From positions 18,613 to 82,612 of the IMG/VR virus record IMGVR_UViG_3300029915_000016: a DNA stretch of 64,000 nucleotides. One strand, written 5' to 3'. The notes beneath the pieces are model-generated. The model was not told the origin of the DNA. It worked only from the letters and a program-made list of their open reading frames with translations, and searched no databases. Source of the stretch: a virus. Within the stretch, counting starts at the first letter, position 1. Each line of letters starts with the position of its first letter. Position numbers and translations under genes: made by a program. Shown in pieces: positions 53,959 to 63,358 of the stretch.

Positions 53959-53999
53959 TAATTCATTGCAGCCGTAATCCAACGGCGAGGAGAAAGAAA

Positions 54000-54482
54000 A
54001 TGAGCGACAAGTTGACGTTAATCACCAACCTTGATTTCGTGAAGCCGCATGATTCTGATATTCGTTTGTATGTGTGGGCTTTGTTGATTGAACAAAACAA
54101 CGAGAAACAAGGTTTTCTTGGTCCTACGCGGAAGGTGCGCGGTTTCTTGTCTGACGGTAGCCTTCCTGTCTTCGACAAATTCCTAGCCGCTGATCCACTA
54201 CCGCTAAAATTCACTGATGCACAGGGTGCTGATATTTTCATCGGCTGCGATGGGGTACGGAAGCCACTGTTTTCGGGTATGATTCTTGAACTCGCTGGCG
54301 GAGAGAAGTTCGATCTGTTTTTGGATGACGGTAACCGCCCTTTGGACGTGATGGAGTTCACAGATTACCTTGAGGTATGGGAAGCATTGCCGGGGAAGGT
54401 GGCCGAGTATTGGCATAGGCCAAACATGCCGCTTCCGAATTGGGTATCCGCAGAGTCCGTGCGTAGGACGGTGAAAGCATGA
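54000..54482 (+). CDS. Hypothetical protein
   Basis: 160 residues from the ATG after GAGGAGAAAG. Mixed alpha/beta; GTTR-like Gly/Phe segments (GFLGPTRKVRGFLSDGSLPV). First gene of the rightward operon. Unknown function. Confidence 0.55.
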   Translation: MSDKLTLITNLDFVKPHDSDIRLYVWALLIEQNNEKQGFLGPTRKVRGFLSDGSLPVFDKFLAADPLPLKFTDAQGADIFIGCDGVRKPLFSGMILELAGGEKFDLFLDDGNRPLDVMEFTDYLEVWEALPGKVAEYWHRPNMPLPNWVSAESVRRTVKA

Positions 54483-54865
54483 GCGATATTGAGAAGGATT
54501 ATTTCACTCCTAAGAAATCATTCCGAGAGTTTTTGGAGAAGAAATACCCTCGCATAAAATCCTACATCGGAATTGACGGACTTTTGGAAATAGCAAAGCG
54601 TCACGGTTTGGAGTCTTACACGACGGCGATAGGACCCGGAGCGGATGGGTTGGAGTGTGTTGCTGTTCTTCACTGGAAGGACAAGGATACAGAATTTCGT
54701 GCAACACGTAATGAAGCCATACTAGATGGCAGACGCTCCTCTAAAGTGTGGGACGAGTACCCGGATAGGATGCTTGAACGGTACACGGTAGGAAAAGCCA
54801 TCGAAGCTGAGTTGAAGGACGAACTTGAGCGGGTGAAGTCTCAGGCTGAAGGGAAGCTCGTATGA
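54479..54865 (+). CDS. Hypothetical protein
   Basis: 128 residues, ATGA overlap with the previous gene. A central beta-hairpin segment (GADGLECVAVLHWKDKDTEF) lies between charged helices, a plausible small nucleic-acid-binding fold, but no family was recognised. Confidence 0.5.
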   Translation: MSDIEKDYFTPKKSFREFLEKKYPRIKSYIGIDGLLEIAKRHGLESYTTAIGPGADGLECVAVLHWKDKDTEFRATRNEAILDGRRSSKVWDEYPDRMLERYTVGKAIEAELKDELERVKSQAEGKLV

Positions 54866-55221
54866 AAGGTGAACTTTTCATCAGCGATTGCGGCGGTTAC
54901 TACGCCAGAGATTTAGGTGGTTGTAATTTTGAAGTATGGACAAGCAACGGATGCGTTCACTACAGGAATGAAAACCGAAGGCCGATGTGTGAATATCCGA
55001 TGGTTTACCAATTAGGCGGATATTCCGGCACAAAATTAGGACAAAAGAAAGGTTCATTCACGCTCAACCTTTTGCATTGCAACACATCCATCAAAATTAT
55101 AAACTTTAGTGGAAACACGATCATCGACAAGAGAGACGTGATATTCCGTCGCAAGGTTCAGAGTAACCACGTAAAGTCTGTATTGAGAAAGATTGGTGCG
55201 GCTGAAGGGAGACTGGCATGA
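54862..55221 (+). CDS. Hypothetical protein
   Basis: 119 residues, ATGA overlap. Cys-rich start (DCGGYYARDLGGCNFEVW) then beta-rich and basic. Unknown. Confidence 0.5.
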   Translation: MKGELFISDCGGYYARDLGGCNFEVWTSNGCVHYRNENRRPMCEYPMVYQLGGYSGTKLGQKKGSFTLNLLHCNTSIKIINFSGNTIIDKRDVIFRRKVQSNHVKSVLRKIGAAEGRLA

Positions 55222-55508
55222 GATTGACACTCTATATAGCAGATCGAAAAACAAACGCATTTATGGCTGCTGCTGATTTGTGTCCATCATATAAAGTCTT
55301 TGTCAAACCCGTTGAACAAGAAACAGAGAGAAAAGGTGTGGGTTCAGACGAGGATTTCATTAACCGTATTATCCAATTGTCTAAATCCGAAAAGGATTAT
55401 TGGATTCCAGCCGTTAAGTATAACGGGTTGATTTACGCCGACGAAGGTATCAGAGAGATTTCTGATGGAAACAAGATCATGTTTATCCAGCAAGGAGTTG
55501 CGGCATGA
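55218..55508 (+). CDS. Small hypothetical protein
   Basis: 96 residues, ATGA overlap. Beta-alpha-beta with a basic first third. Unknown. Confidence 0.5.
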   Translation: MRLTLYIADRKTNAFMAAADLCPSYKVFVKPVEQETERKGVGSDEDFINRIIQLSKSEKDYWIPAVKYNGLIYADEGIREISDGNKIMFIQQGVAA

Positions 55509-55798
55509 GCATATCTAAATTTGAACCAAAGCCTTTACCTGACGATGAAATCCGTCTTGCACAAGAGTTGTGCGTAGAGATGGGTGAGTGCGCAGCTACT
55601 TATCACATCGTCATCCAGTTGGGCGAGATTGAACGCCTGAAGCAAGTCAACAAGGAGATGTACGAGGCGCTGAGTAATATCCTGATTTGGGCGTCAACTA
55701 TTGCGTCTCTGTATCCCGGACACGAGAGGAACGAAGGAACAGTAGAGGGAGACATTGCGGCTGCTCGTGCGGCACTTGCTAAGGCAGTGAAGGAATGA
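55505..55798 (+). CDS. Small helical protein
   Basis: 97 residues, ATGA overlap. Long helical segment (QLGEIERLKQVNKEMYEALS) with coiled-coil tendency. Unknown. Confidence 0.5.
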   Translation: MSISKFEPKPLPDDEIRLAQELCVEMGECAATYHIVIQLGEIERLKQVNKEMYEALSNILIWASTIASLYPGHERNEGTVEGDIAAARAALAKAVKE

Positions 55799-56097
55799 AA
55801 CCAGAATACATCATCAAGCAGGGAATCTACAAGATCATCCGCGTAAATGGAACAGAGGAATTGGTATTAGGAAAACCATCCTCTAAGAAGATCATGGAAG
55901 TAATCGACGCGGAAGGACTCGACACGGTAATTCTGGATTTCAAGAACTGCCAAGTGATGATGGTGGACGATACAGGATTGATAGACGGAAAGCCTGAGAA
56001 TCCTATCGCGACACAGCTTTACCGTTCGGTATGCAAGCCGGGAAGTAAGGGAACGATTCACGGGGATGTGGTTTTGGTGAACGACAAGGACTTTTAA
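55795..56097 (+). CDS. Small hypothetical protein
   Basis: 100 residues, ATGA overlap. Beta-rich, ending in GTIHGDVVLVNDKDF. The 126 bp after it hold two hairpins (GGTGAG / CTCACC and GGGAG / CTCCC) and no gene. Confidence 0.5.
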   Translation: MKPEYIIKQGIYKIIRVNGTEELVLGKPSSKKIMEVIDAEGLDTVILDFKNCQVMMVDDTGLIDGKPENPIATQLYRSVCKPGSKGTIHGDVVLVNDKDF

Positions 56098-56223
56098 CGT
56101 TTCGGTTCGCTCGCTCCTGAGCAGCCGATTACTGGTGAGAGGGATACTCACCCATTCTGACTAGTTAAGGTCATGGATCGCGGTGGGGAGTCGAAAGGCT
56201 CCCTGCTGCTGAAAGAAGGAAAA

Positions 56224-56586
56224 ATGTCAACAACTGATAAGAAATACACACTGCTTGAGAGTTTCTTTATTTTCGTATTTGGTGGATTGGCGGCTGGAGT
56301 AGTGATTCCCTTGATTGGATTGGTCACTTTTCCTCTGGTCATGCTTGTCGCGTGGATCAGGTTGACTGAATGGAATTGGTTTGCTGTTACATATCTTCAT
56401 CTCCCAACCGTCCCGTATTGGGTTGTAGTAGGACTTGGATATTTTATATCCACGTTTAGTCATACAAACTCGCCTAACGGCTATAAACCAACCACCAAAG
56501 ACACCGTAGGCGTGATATTGTTGCCTATTGTCGCTCAACTTATCGGTCTTGGAATCTGCTACATCATCCACATTTACTTGCGGTAA
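56224..56586 (+). CDS. Membrane protein with about three helices
   Basis: 120 residues from the ATG after GAAGGA. Hydrophobic helices at about residues 13-45, 55-80 and 95-118; the last ends RxxIHIYLR-like. Unknown function in a recombination operon. Confidence 0.55.
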   Translation: MSTTDKKYTLLESFFIFVFGGLAAGVVIPLIGLVTFPLVMLVAWIRLTEWNWFAVTYLHLPTVPYWVVVGLGYFISTFSHTNSPNGYKPTTKDTVGVILLPIVAQLIGLGICYIIHIYLR

Positions 56587-56616
56587 CCCGGTAATACCGG
56601 AGAAGGATACAGAACA

Positions 56617-57789
56617 ATGGCAACCGATTTGACTATCATTGATCCTAAAACGATTGGATCAGAACTTCAGAAGTACAAGGGACAAATGGAAGCAGCCTTA
56701 CCGCGTCACATGACGGCGGATAGGATGGCAAGAATTGCCTTAACATCCTTGCGTGTTAACCCAAAGCTGTTGAACTGTACTCGTGAGTCGTTTTACGGGT
56801 CACTCATGGCCGCGTCTCAGTTGGGTCTTGAGCCGGGAATTAACGGTCAATGCTATCTGATCCCCTACAAGGCAACTTGCACCCTCATCCCCGGATGGCG
56901 TGGGTACATGGAGTTGCTGAACAGGACAGAGAGGGCGTCGGCGTGGACTGAGGCTGTCTATGATGGTGATGAGTTTGATTACGCTCTTGGAACCAATCCA
57001 ACCATCCATCACAAGCGCGGAAAGTGGGCAGGTACGGAAGCTGCTTTGCAGTTTGTGTATGCGGTAGGACGCATCAAGAACTCCGACTTCCCTATCATCG
57101 ACGTATGGGATATTGCGAAGATTTGGGCGCATCGGGACAAGAATAACAAGTGCTACGACAAATCCGATCATTACTCGTTCAAGCATCCTGAGATGTATTC
57201 ACGGAAGATTCCTCTGCTCCAAGTGTTGAAGTATCTTCCATCGTCTATCGAGTTGGCGAACGCCTCTGCGCTTGACGTGACGGGAACTGAGGGACGGCAA
57301 GCTCTCACTATCGACATGGCTCTTACGGGAGCTTTGGAGAACGGTGCTGATTCCGGGACGCCTAACGAGAATGATCCACGCGAACAGGAACTTGAAACGT
57401 TGTTTGAGAAGTTGGGCAAGAACCCCACCGAGCGCAAGATGTTGCGGGACTCGTATCTGCCACAGGGTAAGATTGACGAACTGATTGCCTCTCTGAAGGG
57501 GCGGTTAGCGCCTGAAGTGAGGACTCAACAGACTCAGGAGCAGAAGCCATCAGAGACAGTGCAACAGACCACCACAGCGGCACAGGACACGCCTCAGACT
57601 CAGCAGACCACCGCACGGCGTCGTGGACGGCCTACACGGGAAGAGATGGCAGCACGGCAACAGGCGGCAGCGCAGCAGGAAACCGCTCAACCTGACACGC
57701 AAGCATCGGCGCAAGCACAGACCGAGCAACCGGCACAGGAATCAAAACCAGTGCAAGCATCGGAATCAGGGCAGTTCTCGTTCGTGTAA
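56617..57789 (+). CDS. recT: RecT-family single-strand annealing protein
   Basis: 390 residues. The RecT signature is clear: ARIALTSLRVNPKLLNCTRESF, GSLMAASQLGLEPGINGQCYLIPY and TLIPGWRGYMELLNR, then RKIPLLQVLKYLP. RecT coats single-stranded DNA and anneals it to a complementary strand, working with a 5'-3' exonuclease. The nuclease and the Rad50-like ATPase downstream are likely partners. The C-terminal 110 residues are Gln/Ala/Pro-rich with an AT-hook-like RRRGRPTREE, unlike most RecT proteins. Confidence 0.88.
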   Translation: MATDLTIIDPKTIGSELQKYKGQMEAALPRHMTADRMARIALTSLRVNPKLLNCTRESFYGSLMAASQLGLEPGINGQCYLIPYKATCTLIPGWRGYMELLNRTERASAWTEAVYDGDEFDYALGTNPTIHHKRGKWAGTEAALQFVYAVGRIKNSDFPIIDVWDIAKIWAHRDKNNKCYDKSDHYSFKHPEMYSRKIPLLQVLKYLPSSIELANASALDVTGTEGRQALTIDMALTGALENGADSGTPNENDPREQELETLFEKLGKNPTERKMLRDSYLPQGKIDELIASLKGRLAPEVRTQQTQEQKPSETVQQTTTAAQDTPQTQQTTARRRGRPTREEMAARQQAAAQQETAQPDTQASAQAQTEQPAQESKPVQASESGQFSFV

Positions 57790-57911
57790 TCGACCTTTCC
57801 ACGGAAGGTGGAGAGAAGGGTGCGAGTTCACGTTGGCTCGTGAGAGAAATCTATCCGAGGGGCGCGTCTTGGACAACCCAATCGCGCATAGGATTCAACC
57901 GGGAGGGGAAC

Positions 57912-58220
57912 ATGAAAATCATCGCGACAGTTAACAGTAGAAACTTTATTGCCGAATTATCTATCTCGGAGATTGATTACCTAGCAGGTAAGAAGATCGG
58001 AGAAGAAAAAGTATACTACGGCAATGAGAGATCTGTCACGACTGGAACAACCTTCAATATCGTAAAAGCATTCGATCAGATTCACAGAAATGATGAGAGA
58101 AAGAAGCAGGTAGAGTATTTACGCGCCACACTGAACGCGATGCTTGTTGGTTTGGATATGATTGAACCTCTGATTGAGGAGCCAAAGGTTGAGGAAAAAG
58201 AACCGGAGGCTCAATCATGA
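57912..58220 (+). CDS. Small hypothetical protein
   Basis: 102 residues from the ATG after GGGAGGGG. Beta-rich start, then helical and acidic (EPKVEEKEPEAQS at the end). The 122 bp upstream contain hairpins ACCTT / AAGGT and GCGCG-type repeats but no gene. Confidence 0.5.
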   Translation: MKIIATVNSRNFIAELSISEIDYLAGKKIGEEKVYYGNERSVTTGTTFNIVKAFDQIHRNDERKKQVEYLRATLNAMLVGLDMIEPLIEEPKVEEKEPEAQS

Positions 58221-58645
58221 ACGCTCTGACAAAGTACGTGTATGACAATACGGAGAGAGGGGAATGTAAATGCGGAAAATGCATAGATTCCGGCAACTCT
58301 CCCGATCCAACCGGGCATACAATCGACATGGTTTTCTTCAAAGTCGCCGTTGATGATGGGGCGTCAATAGATACGTTCAAAGAATTAACGGAAGGGAATC
58401 AAGATGGAGATTTCTGCTCTCTCAATCCGTTGGACGGCAAGGAACATAACTACATGGAACTAGGAGCGTGGATAGGTGACCAAGGACTCGCAATGATGTA
58501 CATGGCTCTTGGCGTGTCTGTTGGTGCGTTCACTCTCCTAAGTCCATCAATGCTTGGATTGAGTGGTCCAGATGCTCTTCAGTTGGCTGGAATGGGTATG
58601 CTGGCAATTCAAGTGAAGAAAGATCAGGTTGAGGTAGCGGCGTGA
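58217..58645 (+). CDS. Hypothetical protein with Cys motif
   Basis: 142 residues, ATGA overlap. ERGECKCGKCIDSG near residue 15 is a small Cys motif seen in several phage proteins. A hydrophobic Met/Gly-rich stretch lies near residues 90-125. Unknown. Confidence 0.5.
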   Translation: MNALTKYVYDNTERGECKCGKCIDSGNSPDPTGHTIDMVFFKVAVDDGASIDTFKELTEGNQDGDFCSLNPLDGKEHNYMELGAWIGDQGLAMMYMALGVSVGAFTLLSPSMLGLSGPDALQLAGMGMLAIQVKKDQVEVAA

Positions 58646-59664
58646 AAATCGATAATGGATTCAATCTCTACGTTGACGTAACATCTGCCTGCAATGCATC
58701 GTGCCCGTTTTGTATTGCCCCTACTGTTGGCAGGAAAGACGGGATAGGATTCCTTTCTGGCTTGCAATGGGGTTTGACTTTTACAGAAAAGCATGATGGC
58801 TCTGTGCAAGTTACAGGTGGAGAGCCTAGCTTTAGCAGACGATTGCCGATTGTGCTCAACGAAGTAGGAAATCATTCATTCCATCGAAAAGTATTCAACA
58901 GCAACGGGAGTGGAATTGATAGGAGAGTGGTTGGATTATTCTTAGATGCAGGAATTACGCACGTTAATCTGAGCCGTCACCACTACGTTGAGCAGCGTAA
59001 TCAGGAAGTCATGCGCTTCAGCCATGCAGAGTGGGGAAGCGATGAAAGATTCAAGGCGGCAGTTCGGTTGATTCATGAGGCTGGAATTCTTGTACGTGTG
59101 AACTGCAACCTGCTTGCTGGTTATGTGGATTCCGTATCGTCTATGGAGAGGTTTGTTTCGTGGTGCGAATCGTTCGGCGTGAATGACGTGGCATTTTCTG
59201 AGACATTCCATCTCGGTATGTACGAACATAACCTTCCAATCGAATCAGGATACGCAGAGAAGATGGGTGTTGATCTCCAGTATATCGTCAGACGACTCGA
59301 TGCAGAGTGGAACCCTGTCTATGAAACCGCATCAGAGAAGATGGCGAGTTGGGGGCAAACGCAATGGATAAGTTCTTTCTTGGTTGGTGGTCATCGGCGT
59401 TTCTGGAACACGTCAATCGGTGGTCAGATTTCAATTAAGACTATGGCTGGATGGAATCAAGATGGTACTCCGAAACCTCCAATATATTCCAAGGCGGACG
59501 ATCCAGAGTTACGGGATGGAGAAATCTACTTTGCTGTAGTTCATCCAGACGGAGTAGTATCTGCATCGTGGGATAAGAGTGAAAGAAAACTCTTTGTTCC
59601 GAGCGATCTTATTGTTTTAGAACCATTGAAGATGAAGGGTGATTTTCTGGAGGCTTATGCATGA
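58642..59664 (+). CDS. Radical SAM enzyme
   Basis: 340 residues, GTG start overlapping the previous stop. The Fe-S motif CNASCPFC (Cys17, Cys21, Cys24) and the SAM-binding GGEPSFS at about residue 60 place it in the radical SAM superfamily. The C-terminal part lacks an obvious second cluster; it ends with HPDGVVSASWDKSERK. Substrate unknown; nucleotide, tRNA or peptide modification are all possible. It lies within the recombination operon, an unusual context. Confidence 0.85.
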   Translation: MKIDNGFNLYVDVTSACNASCPFCIAPTVGRKDGIGFLSGLQWGLTFTEKHDGSVQVTGGEPSFSRRLPIVLNEVGNHSFHRKVFNSNGSGIDRRVVGLFLDAGITHVNLSRHHYVEQRNQEVMRFSHAEWGSDERFKAAVRLIHEAGILVRVNCNLLAGYVDSVSSMERFVSWCESFGVNDVAFSETFHLGMYEHNLPIESGYAEKMGVDLQYIVRRLDAEWNPVYETASEKMASWGQTQWISSFLVGGHRRFWNTSIGGQISIKTMAGWNQDGTPKPPIYSKADDPELRDGEIYFAVVHPDGVVSASWDKSERKLFVPSDLIVLEPLKMKGDFLEAYA

Positions 59665-59873
59665 GACACCGTAAGCAAATGATACCGCGCAAGCCAAAGG
59701 ATATTCTAGGACTTGCTTTGAAGAATCTATCGGTAGGTGAGGAAGTGTTCTGCACATCCAAGACCTACGATGCGATCAAGGACCGAGTACACGAGTTTAC
59801 ACAAGCTCGTCAGGACCGTAGCTGGTCGATATTACAGTGGGGATCGATCAAGAAGATCAAGAGGACCGCATGA
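59661..59873 (+). CDS. Small basic protein
   Basis: 70 residues, overlapping both neighbours. Basic with SVGEEVFCTSKTYDAIKDRV in the middle and a basic C-terminus. Unknown. Confidence 0.5.
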   Translation: MRHRKQMIPRKPKDILGLALKNLSVGEEVFCTSKTYDAIKDRVHEFTQARQDRSWSILQWGSIKKIKRTA

Positions 59874-61180
59874 GCACAGAACTGGTAAAGATTCAACCGA
59901 GTCCTATCCCGCCACTGAGACAATCAACTCAGGAGTGTCTTAGTTGCCCTAGATTCTACGTTGAAGTCTTCATCAAGGGGCGTAGGACTCCAAGCGGTAT
60001 GGACGCTATGCGCGGAACCGAAATCCATAATACGATGTCTCTGTACCTGTCACATTGCGCTCGCAAGGGTGTAGGAATGGATTTAGACGCCTTCGATAAT
60101 TTTAGCCGTGGTGCAGGACCGCAGGCGTTTAAGATTCTCTCAGGGCTTAGAGATGGTTATCAAGTTGATTACAACAACCTTTTTGCCACGGAAATACGAA
60201 TGGCGTTGGATGAGAATTTTCAACCAACCGATATTGCAGAAGGGTTTCAAGGTCTAGTACAGGACAGCGGTCTACCTGTCGCATACGAGGGTACTCTGGA
60301 TGGACTCTACATGTTCCGCTCAGAGAACACTATTCTAATTGACGACTTCAAATCTCACGTTAAGCCATACGAGCCGAAGGATAAGCCGCAGGCAAAAGAA
60401 TACGCGCTGTTCGTTTTCCAGCACTTCCCTTGGGTTATGACGGTTAAGTTCAGATTGACATTCGTCAGATACAAGCGTTTGACTCGTGAGGTTGTGTTTG
60501 AGCGTTCTGACGTTCCAACTCTTATTGAGGACTTACGTGCTGCTCGTTCAAAACAGATAATGGTGCATGACAATTACGATGCAGGGAACGATATTCAACC
60601 AATCGGCGGATCTCACTGCTTCTACTGCCATCTTCTATCTAACCGTACCTGTCCTATCGCTGAATATAACGAAAACATGCAGTTGACAATGGAAGACAGG
60701 TTGAGTTGGGATAATTGGAACAGTGCTTTCAGTAGGGCAAACAAGAAAGTGTTGAGAGATTATGTGCAGGCAACTGGTAGACGTGTCGTTCTCCGTGACT
60801 ATATGGGGAAGTCGTATGTGTTCGATAAAGAAAGTAAGGAATCAAACGTATATCCGTTGTTTGTAAGAAACGGAAAGGATATTCTAACAGACCCGTCAGG
60901 ATCGCCTATTATGCCTATAGTAGGTCTGTTATTGACACATCGAGAAATTTCACCAGAGGATTGCGATTGGTTGCCGAATATCGTGATTTCCTCTAGCAAA
61001 CTGGAGAGTTATTTGAAAGCGTCTAAGAGGGTAATCACTCACAACGCGGTACAGGACACGGCAGAGAAAGTAACCAAGGTGATAATGAAAGTATCAAAGC
61101 CTTTAGATGTTCTTCCCCCGGACGACTTCGAGGATGAGGACGGAGACGATGGGGAGTTTGGTGAGGACACAGATTTCTAA
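59870..61180 (+). CDS. PD-(D/E)XK exonuclease (Cas4/RecB-like)
   Basis: 436 residues from the ATG overlapping the previous stop. An early Cys pair (CLSCPRFY, residues about 26-29), a GTEIH motif near 45, then YEGTLDGLYMF and LIDDFKSH (catalytic Asp...Asp-x-Lys), QAKEYALFVF (helix with Gln) and a later CFYCHLLSNRTC. This is the layout of Cas4/AddB nucleases with a four-Cys Fe-S cluster. It probably supplies single strands for RecT. The C-terminal 25 residues are Asp/Glu-rich. Confidence 0.75.
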   Translation: MSTELVKIQPSPIPPLRQSTQECLSCPRFYVEVFIKGRRTPSGMDAMRGTEIHNTMSLYLSHCARKGVGMDLDAFDNFSRGAGPQAFKILSGLRDGYQVDYNNLFATEIRMALDENFQPTDIAEGFQGLVQDSGLPVAYEGTLDGLYMFRSENTILIDDFKSHVKPYEPKDKPQAKEYALFVFQHFPWVMTVKFRLTFVRYKRLTREVVFERSDVPTLIEDLRAARSKQIMVHDNYDAGNDIQPIGGSHCFYCHLLSNRTCPIAEYNENMQLTMEDRLSWDNWNSAFSRANKKVLRDYVQATGRRVVLRDYMGKSYVFDKESKESNVYPLFVRNGKDILTDPSGSPIMPIVGLLLTHREISPEDCDWLPNIVISSSKLESYLKASKRVITHNAVQDTAEKVTKVIMKVSKPLDVLPPDDFEDEDGDDGEFGEDTDF

Positions 61181-61209
61181 AGGTAAGACAACCGGGAGAA
61201 AGGGAAGAC

Positions 61210-63120
61210 ATGCACATCAAAAAAATTAGGCTCCAATCGATAAGAAACCACGCAGATTCCACGCTCGACCTGTCCGACGCCAAGTTCGTTGTCATCAGAG
61301 GCGTGATGGGCGCAGGTAAGAGCAGTATCGCGCAAGGACTCAGCTTAAACGTGGCTCAATCCACCATGGATTTGTCGGCAGACGGTAAGGGCTTTGTATC
61401 TAAGATCAAGCGTGGGGAGAGTAAAGGTACGATCACGGCTGAGATCCAAGGAAAGCATCTTATCCGTAACGCTGTCACTCTTGATGCTGTGAAGTCTGAG
61501 AGATCGTCTTATGTGGAGTGCTTGGACAATCCAGACGAGAAGGGAATCATCATCGGATTTGCCAACTTCCTGAAGGCGAAGCGAGAGCCTTTGCTGGTGG
61601 CGACGAACACTCAGTATCTCATGTCGGTTAAGGATGAGGCAACGCTGAAGAACATCCTAGCCAAGTTGGTCCTTCCTGCCCATCATGACTTTCCAGAGGA
61701 TAAGATTGCTGCTGTAAACAGTGCGCTTGGGACAGGAATAGTGGACTTCTCAGGAGAGCCGTTTGGGATCATCGAGAAGGCGTATAAACTACTCTACAAA
61801 GAGCGTGAGACGATCAACCGTCAAGTGAAGGAGTTTGTAGTTCCTGATCCCCTACCGGCAGTGCAGGGAGTGGACTCTGCGGCATTGCAGATTAAGCTGA
61901 ATCAGGCTCGTGAGGAGAGACAGAAACTCTCAAACGACAAAGACGAAGCGGTACGCAAGGCGAATGAGATTGAGGTTAAGCGGACACGGTTGCAGACGAG
62001 GATTGAAGGTCTTCAAACCAAGATCACCGATGAGACGAACCGGCTCAAGACGGCAGGGGATAATATCCTGTCTGATGCGAAACTGAAGTCTCTTGCCAAG
62101 ATCGCAGAGGGAAAGGACGCACTGATAAAACTGGAGCGCGAGAGGACCATCCTTTCATCTACTATCGAAGATAACAAGAAGCAGATGGACAGGTTTGAGG
62201 CGTTGCCTGATGCGGGTACTACTTGCCCAACATGCGATCAAGTGATTGATGGGAACAAACTATCGCAGATGGCGGTTAAAGCTGAAATAGACTTTAGGAA
62301 TGCTCAACAGAGGGATAACGAGATCCTGCGCCAGATGCATGAGTTAGGAGACGTAGCAGGAGCACTCTCGTCACTTGCCAAGCACGAGACGGCCATCAAG
62401 GAAAAGGCTGCGATTGAGAGCATCCTAGCGGAGAAGTCTAAGCTGTTGAAGGCAGACCGTACCGAACTGGACGCGCTAGGTATGCAACAGGATGCAACTC
62501 AGGCATTCATCCAGCCTTTAGCCGATGTGGACACGAAGATCAACGCTATACTTTCCCAACTACAGCCAGTCATAGCGGCAGAGCAGAGAAAGACGGAGAT
62601 CGCAACCAAGACAGAGCAGTTGAAGAAACTGCAAGTCAAAGCGGCGAGTCTAAATTCTCTTGTAGTCTATTTTGACAAGGATGGCGTCAAGAAAGATTTG
62701 ATTGACGATAACATAGGTCAATTCGAGGATGACATCAACGAAGTATTGGGAGTATGCGGATACGAGACAACGCTATGCATGGAACCGTTCAGTTTTGAAG
62801 TGAAGACTCCTACTGCCGACTTTGGACCAATGAAGGAACTATCTAAGGCTGAGAGACAGCTATTCCTACCCGCTTTCCAGTGCGCTGTGAGCATCGCGGC
62901 AGGAATCAATATGGTCGTAGTGGACGACATGGATACGTATCTCAAGGAAACCGGACTACGGGGCAAGATTTATGGAAAACTCTACGAACTGATTAGCAAA
63001 GGATTGCTTGAGCAGGTAATCATGATCGAGGCTAGTTCCGACGATAAGTTACCGAATCCACAGGCTCCCGGAAGTTGCTATTTCTTTGTTGAGGGCGGGA
63101 CTGTCAGACGGTTAGGATAA
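61210..63120 (+). CDS. Rad50/SbcC-like SMC ATPase
   Basis: 636 residues. Walker A GVMGAGKSS near residue 35, long coiled coils from about 230 to 470, a zinc-hook CPTCD near residue 340, and a C-terminal Walker B-like MVVVDDMDTYL with preceding LSKAERQLFLP as signature-like motif. Smaller than bacterial SbcC (about 1000 residues) and closer to T4 gp46. Such ATPases act with a nuclease on DNA ends. No SbcD/gp47-type phosphoesterase is visible, so the PD-(D/E)XK protein may be its partner. Confidence 0.8.
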   Translation: MHIKKIRLQSIRNHADSTLDLSDAKFVVIRGVMGAGKSSIAQGLSLNVAQSTMDLSADGKGFVSKIKRGESKGTITAEIQGKHLIRNAVTLDAVKSERSSYVECLDNPDEKGIIIGFANFLKAKREPLLVATNTQYLMSVKDEATLKNILAKLVLPAHHDFPEDKIAAVNSALGTGIVDFSGEPFGIIEKAYKLLYKERETINRQVKEFVVPDPLPAVQGVDSAALQIKLNQAREERQKLSNDKDEAVRKANEIEVKRTRLQTRIEGLQTKITDETNRLKTAGDNILSDAKLKSLAKIAEGKDALIKLERERTILSSTIEDNKKQMDRFEALPDAGTTCPTCDQVIDGNKLSQMAVKAEIDFRNAQQRDNEILRQMHELGDVAGALSSLAKHETAIKEKAAIESILAEKSKLLKADRTELDALGMQQDATQAFIQPLADVDTKINAILSQLQPVIAAEQRKTEIATKTEQLKKLQVKAASLNSLVVYFDKDGVKKDLIDDNIGQFEDDINEVLGVCGYETTLCMEPFSFEVKTPTADFGPMKELSKAERQLFLPAFQCAVSIAAGINMVVVDDMDTYLKETGLRGKIYGKLYELISKGLLEQVIMIEASSDDKLPNPQAPGSCYFFVEGGTVRRLG

Positions 63121-63153
63121 TAAAACAATCAACCGAAAGGAAAGGGAACGATT

Positions 63154-63357
63154 ATGCAAGGCTCTGTAATCTGGTTCAACAACGCGAAGGGAATAGGATT
63201 TATCAAGCGTGACGATGGTGGTAAGGACGTGTTTACACACTACAGCGCAATTGAGTGCTCAGGTTACAAGAGCCTCAAGGAAGGTCAACGGGTCGAGTTC
63301 GACATTGAGCAAGGTACGCAGGGAATTCAGGCTGCAAAAGTGAAAGTAGTGAAGTAG
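63154..63357 (+). CDS. Cold-shock domain protein (CspA family)
   Basis: 67 residues, full length. [20 protein letters not shown] is RNP1-like (K-G-I-G-F-I) and [10 protein letters not shown] is RNP2-like. Binds single-stranded RNA or DNA. AAAGGAAAGGG precedes the ATG. Confidence 0.9.
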   Translation: MQGSVIWFNNAKGIGFIKRDDGGKDVFTHYSAIECSGYKSLKEGQRVEFDIEQGTQGIQAAKVKVVK

Positions 63358-63358
63358 T

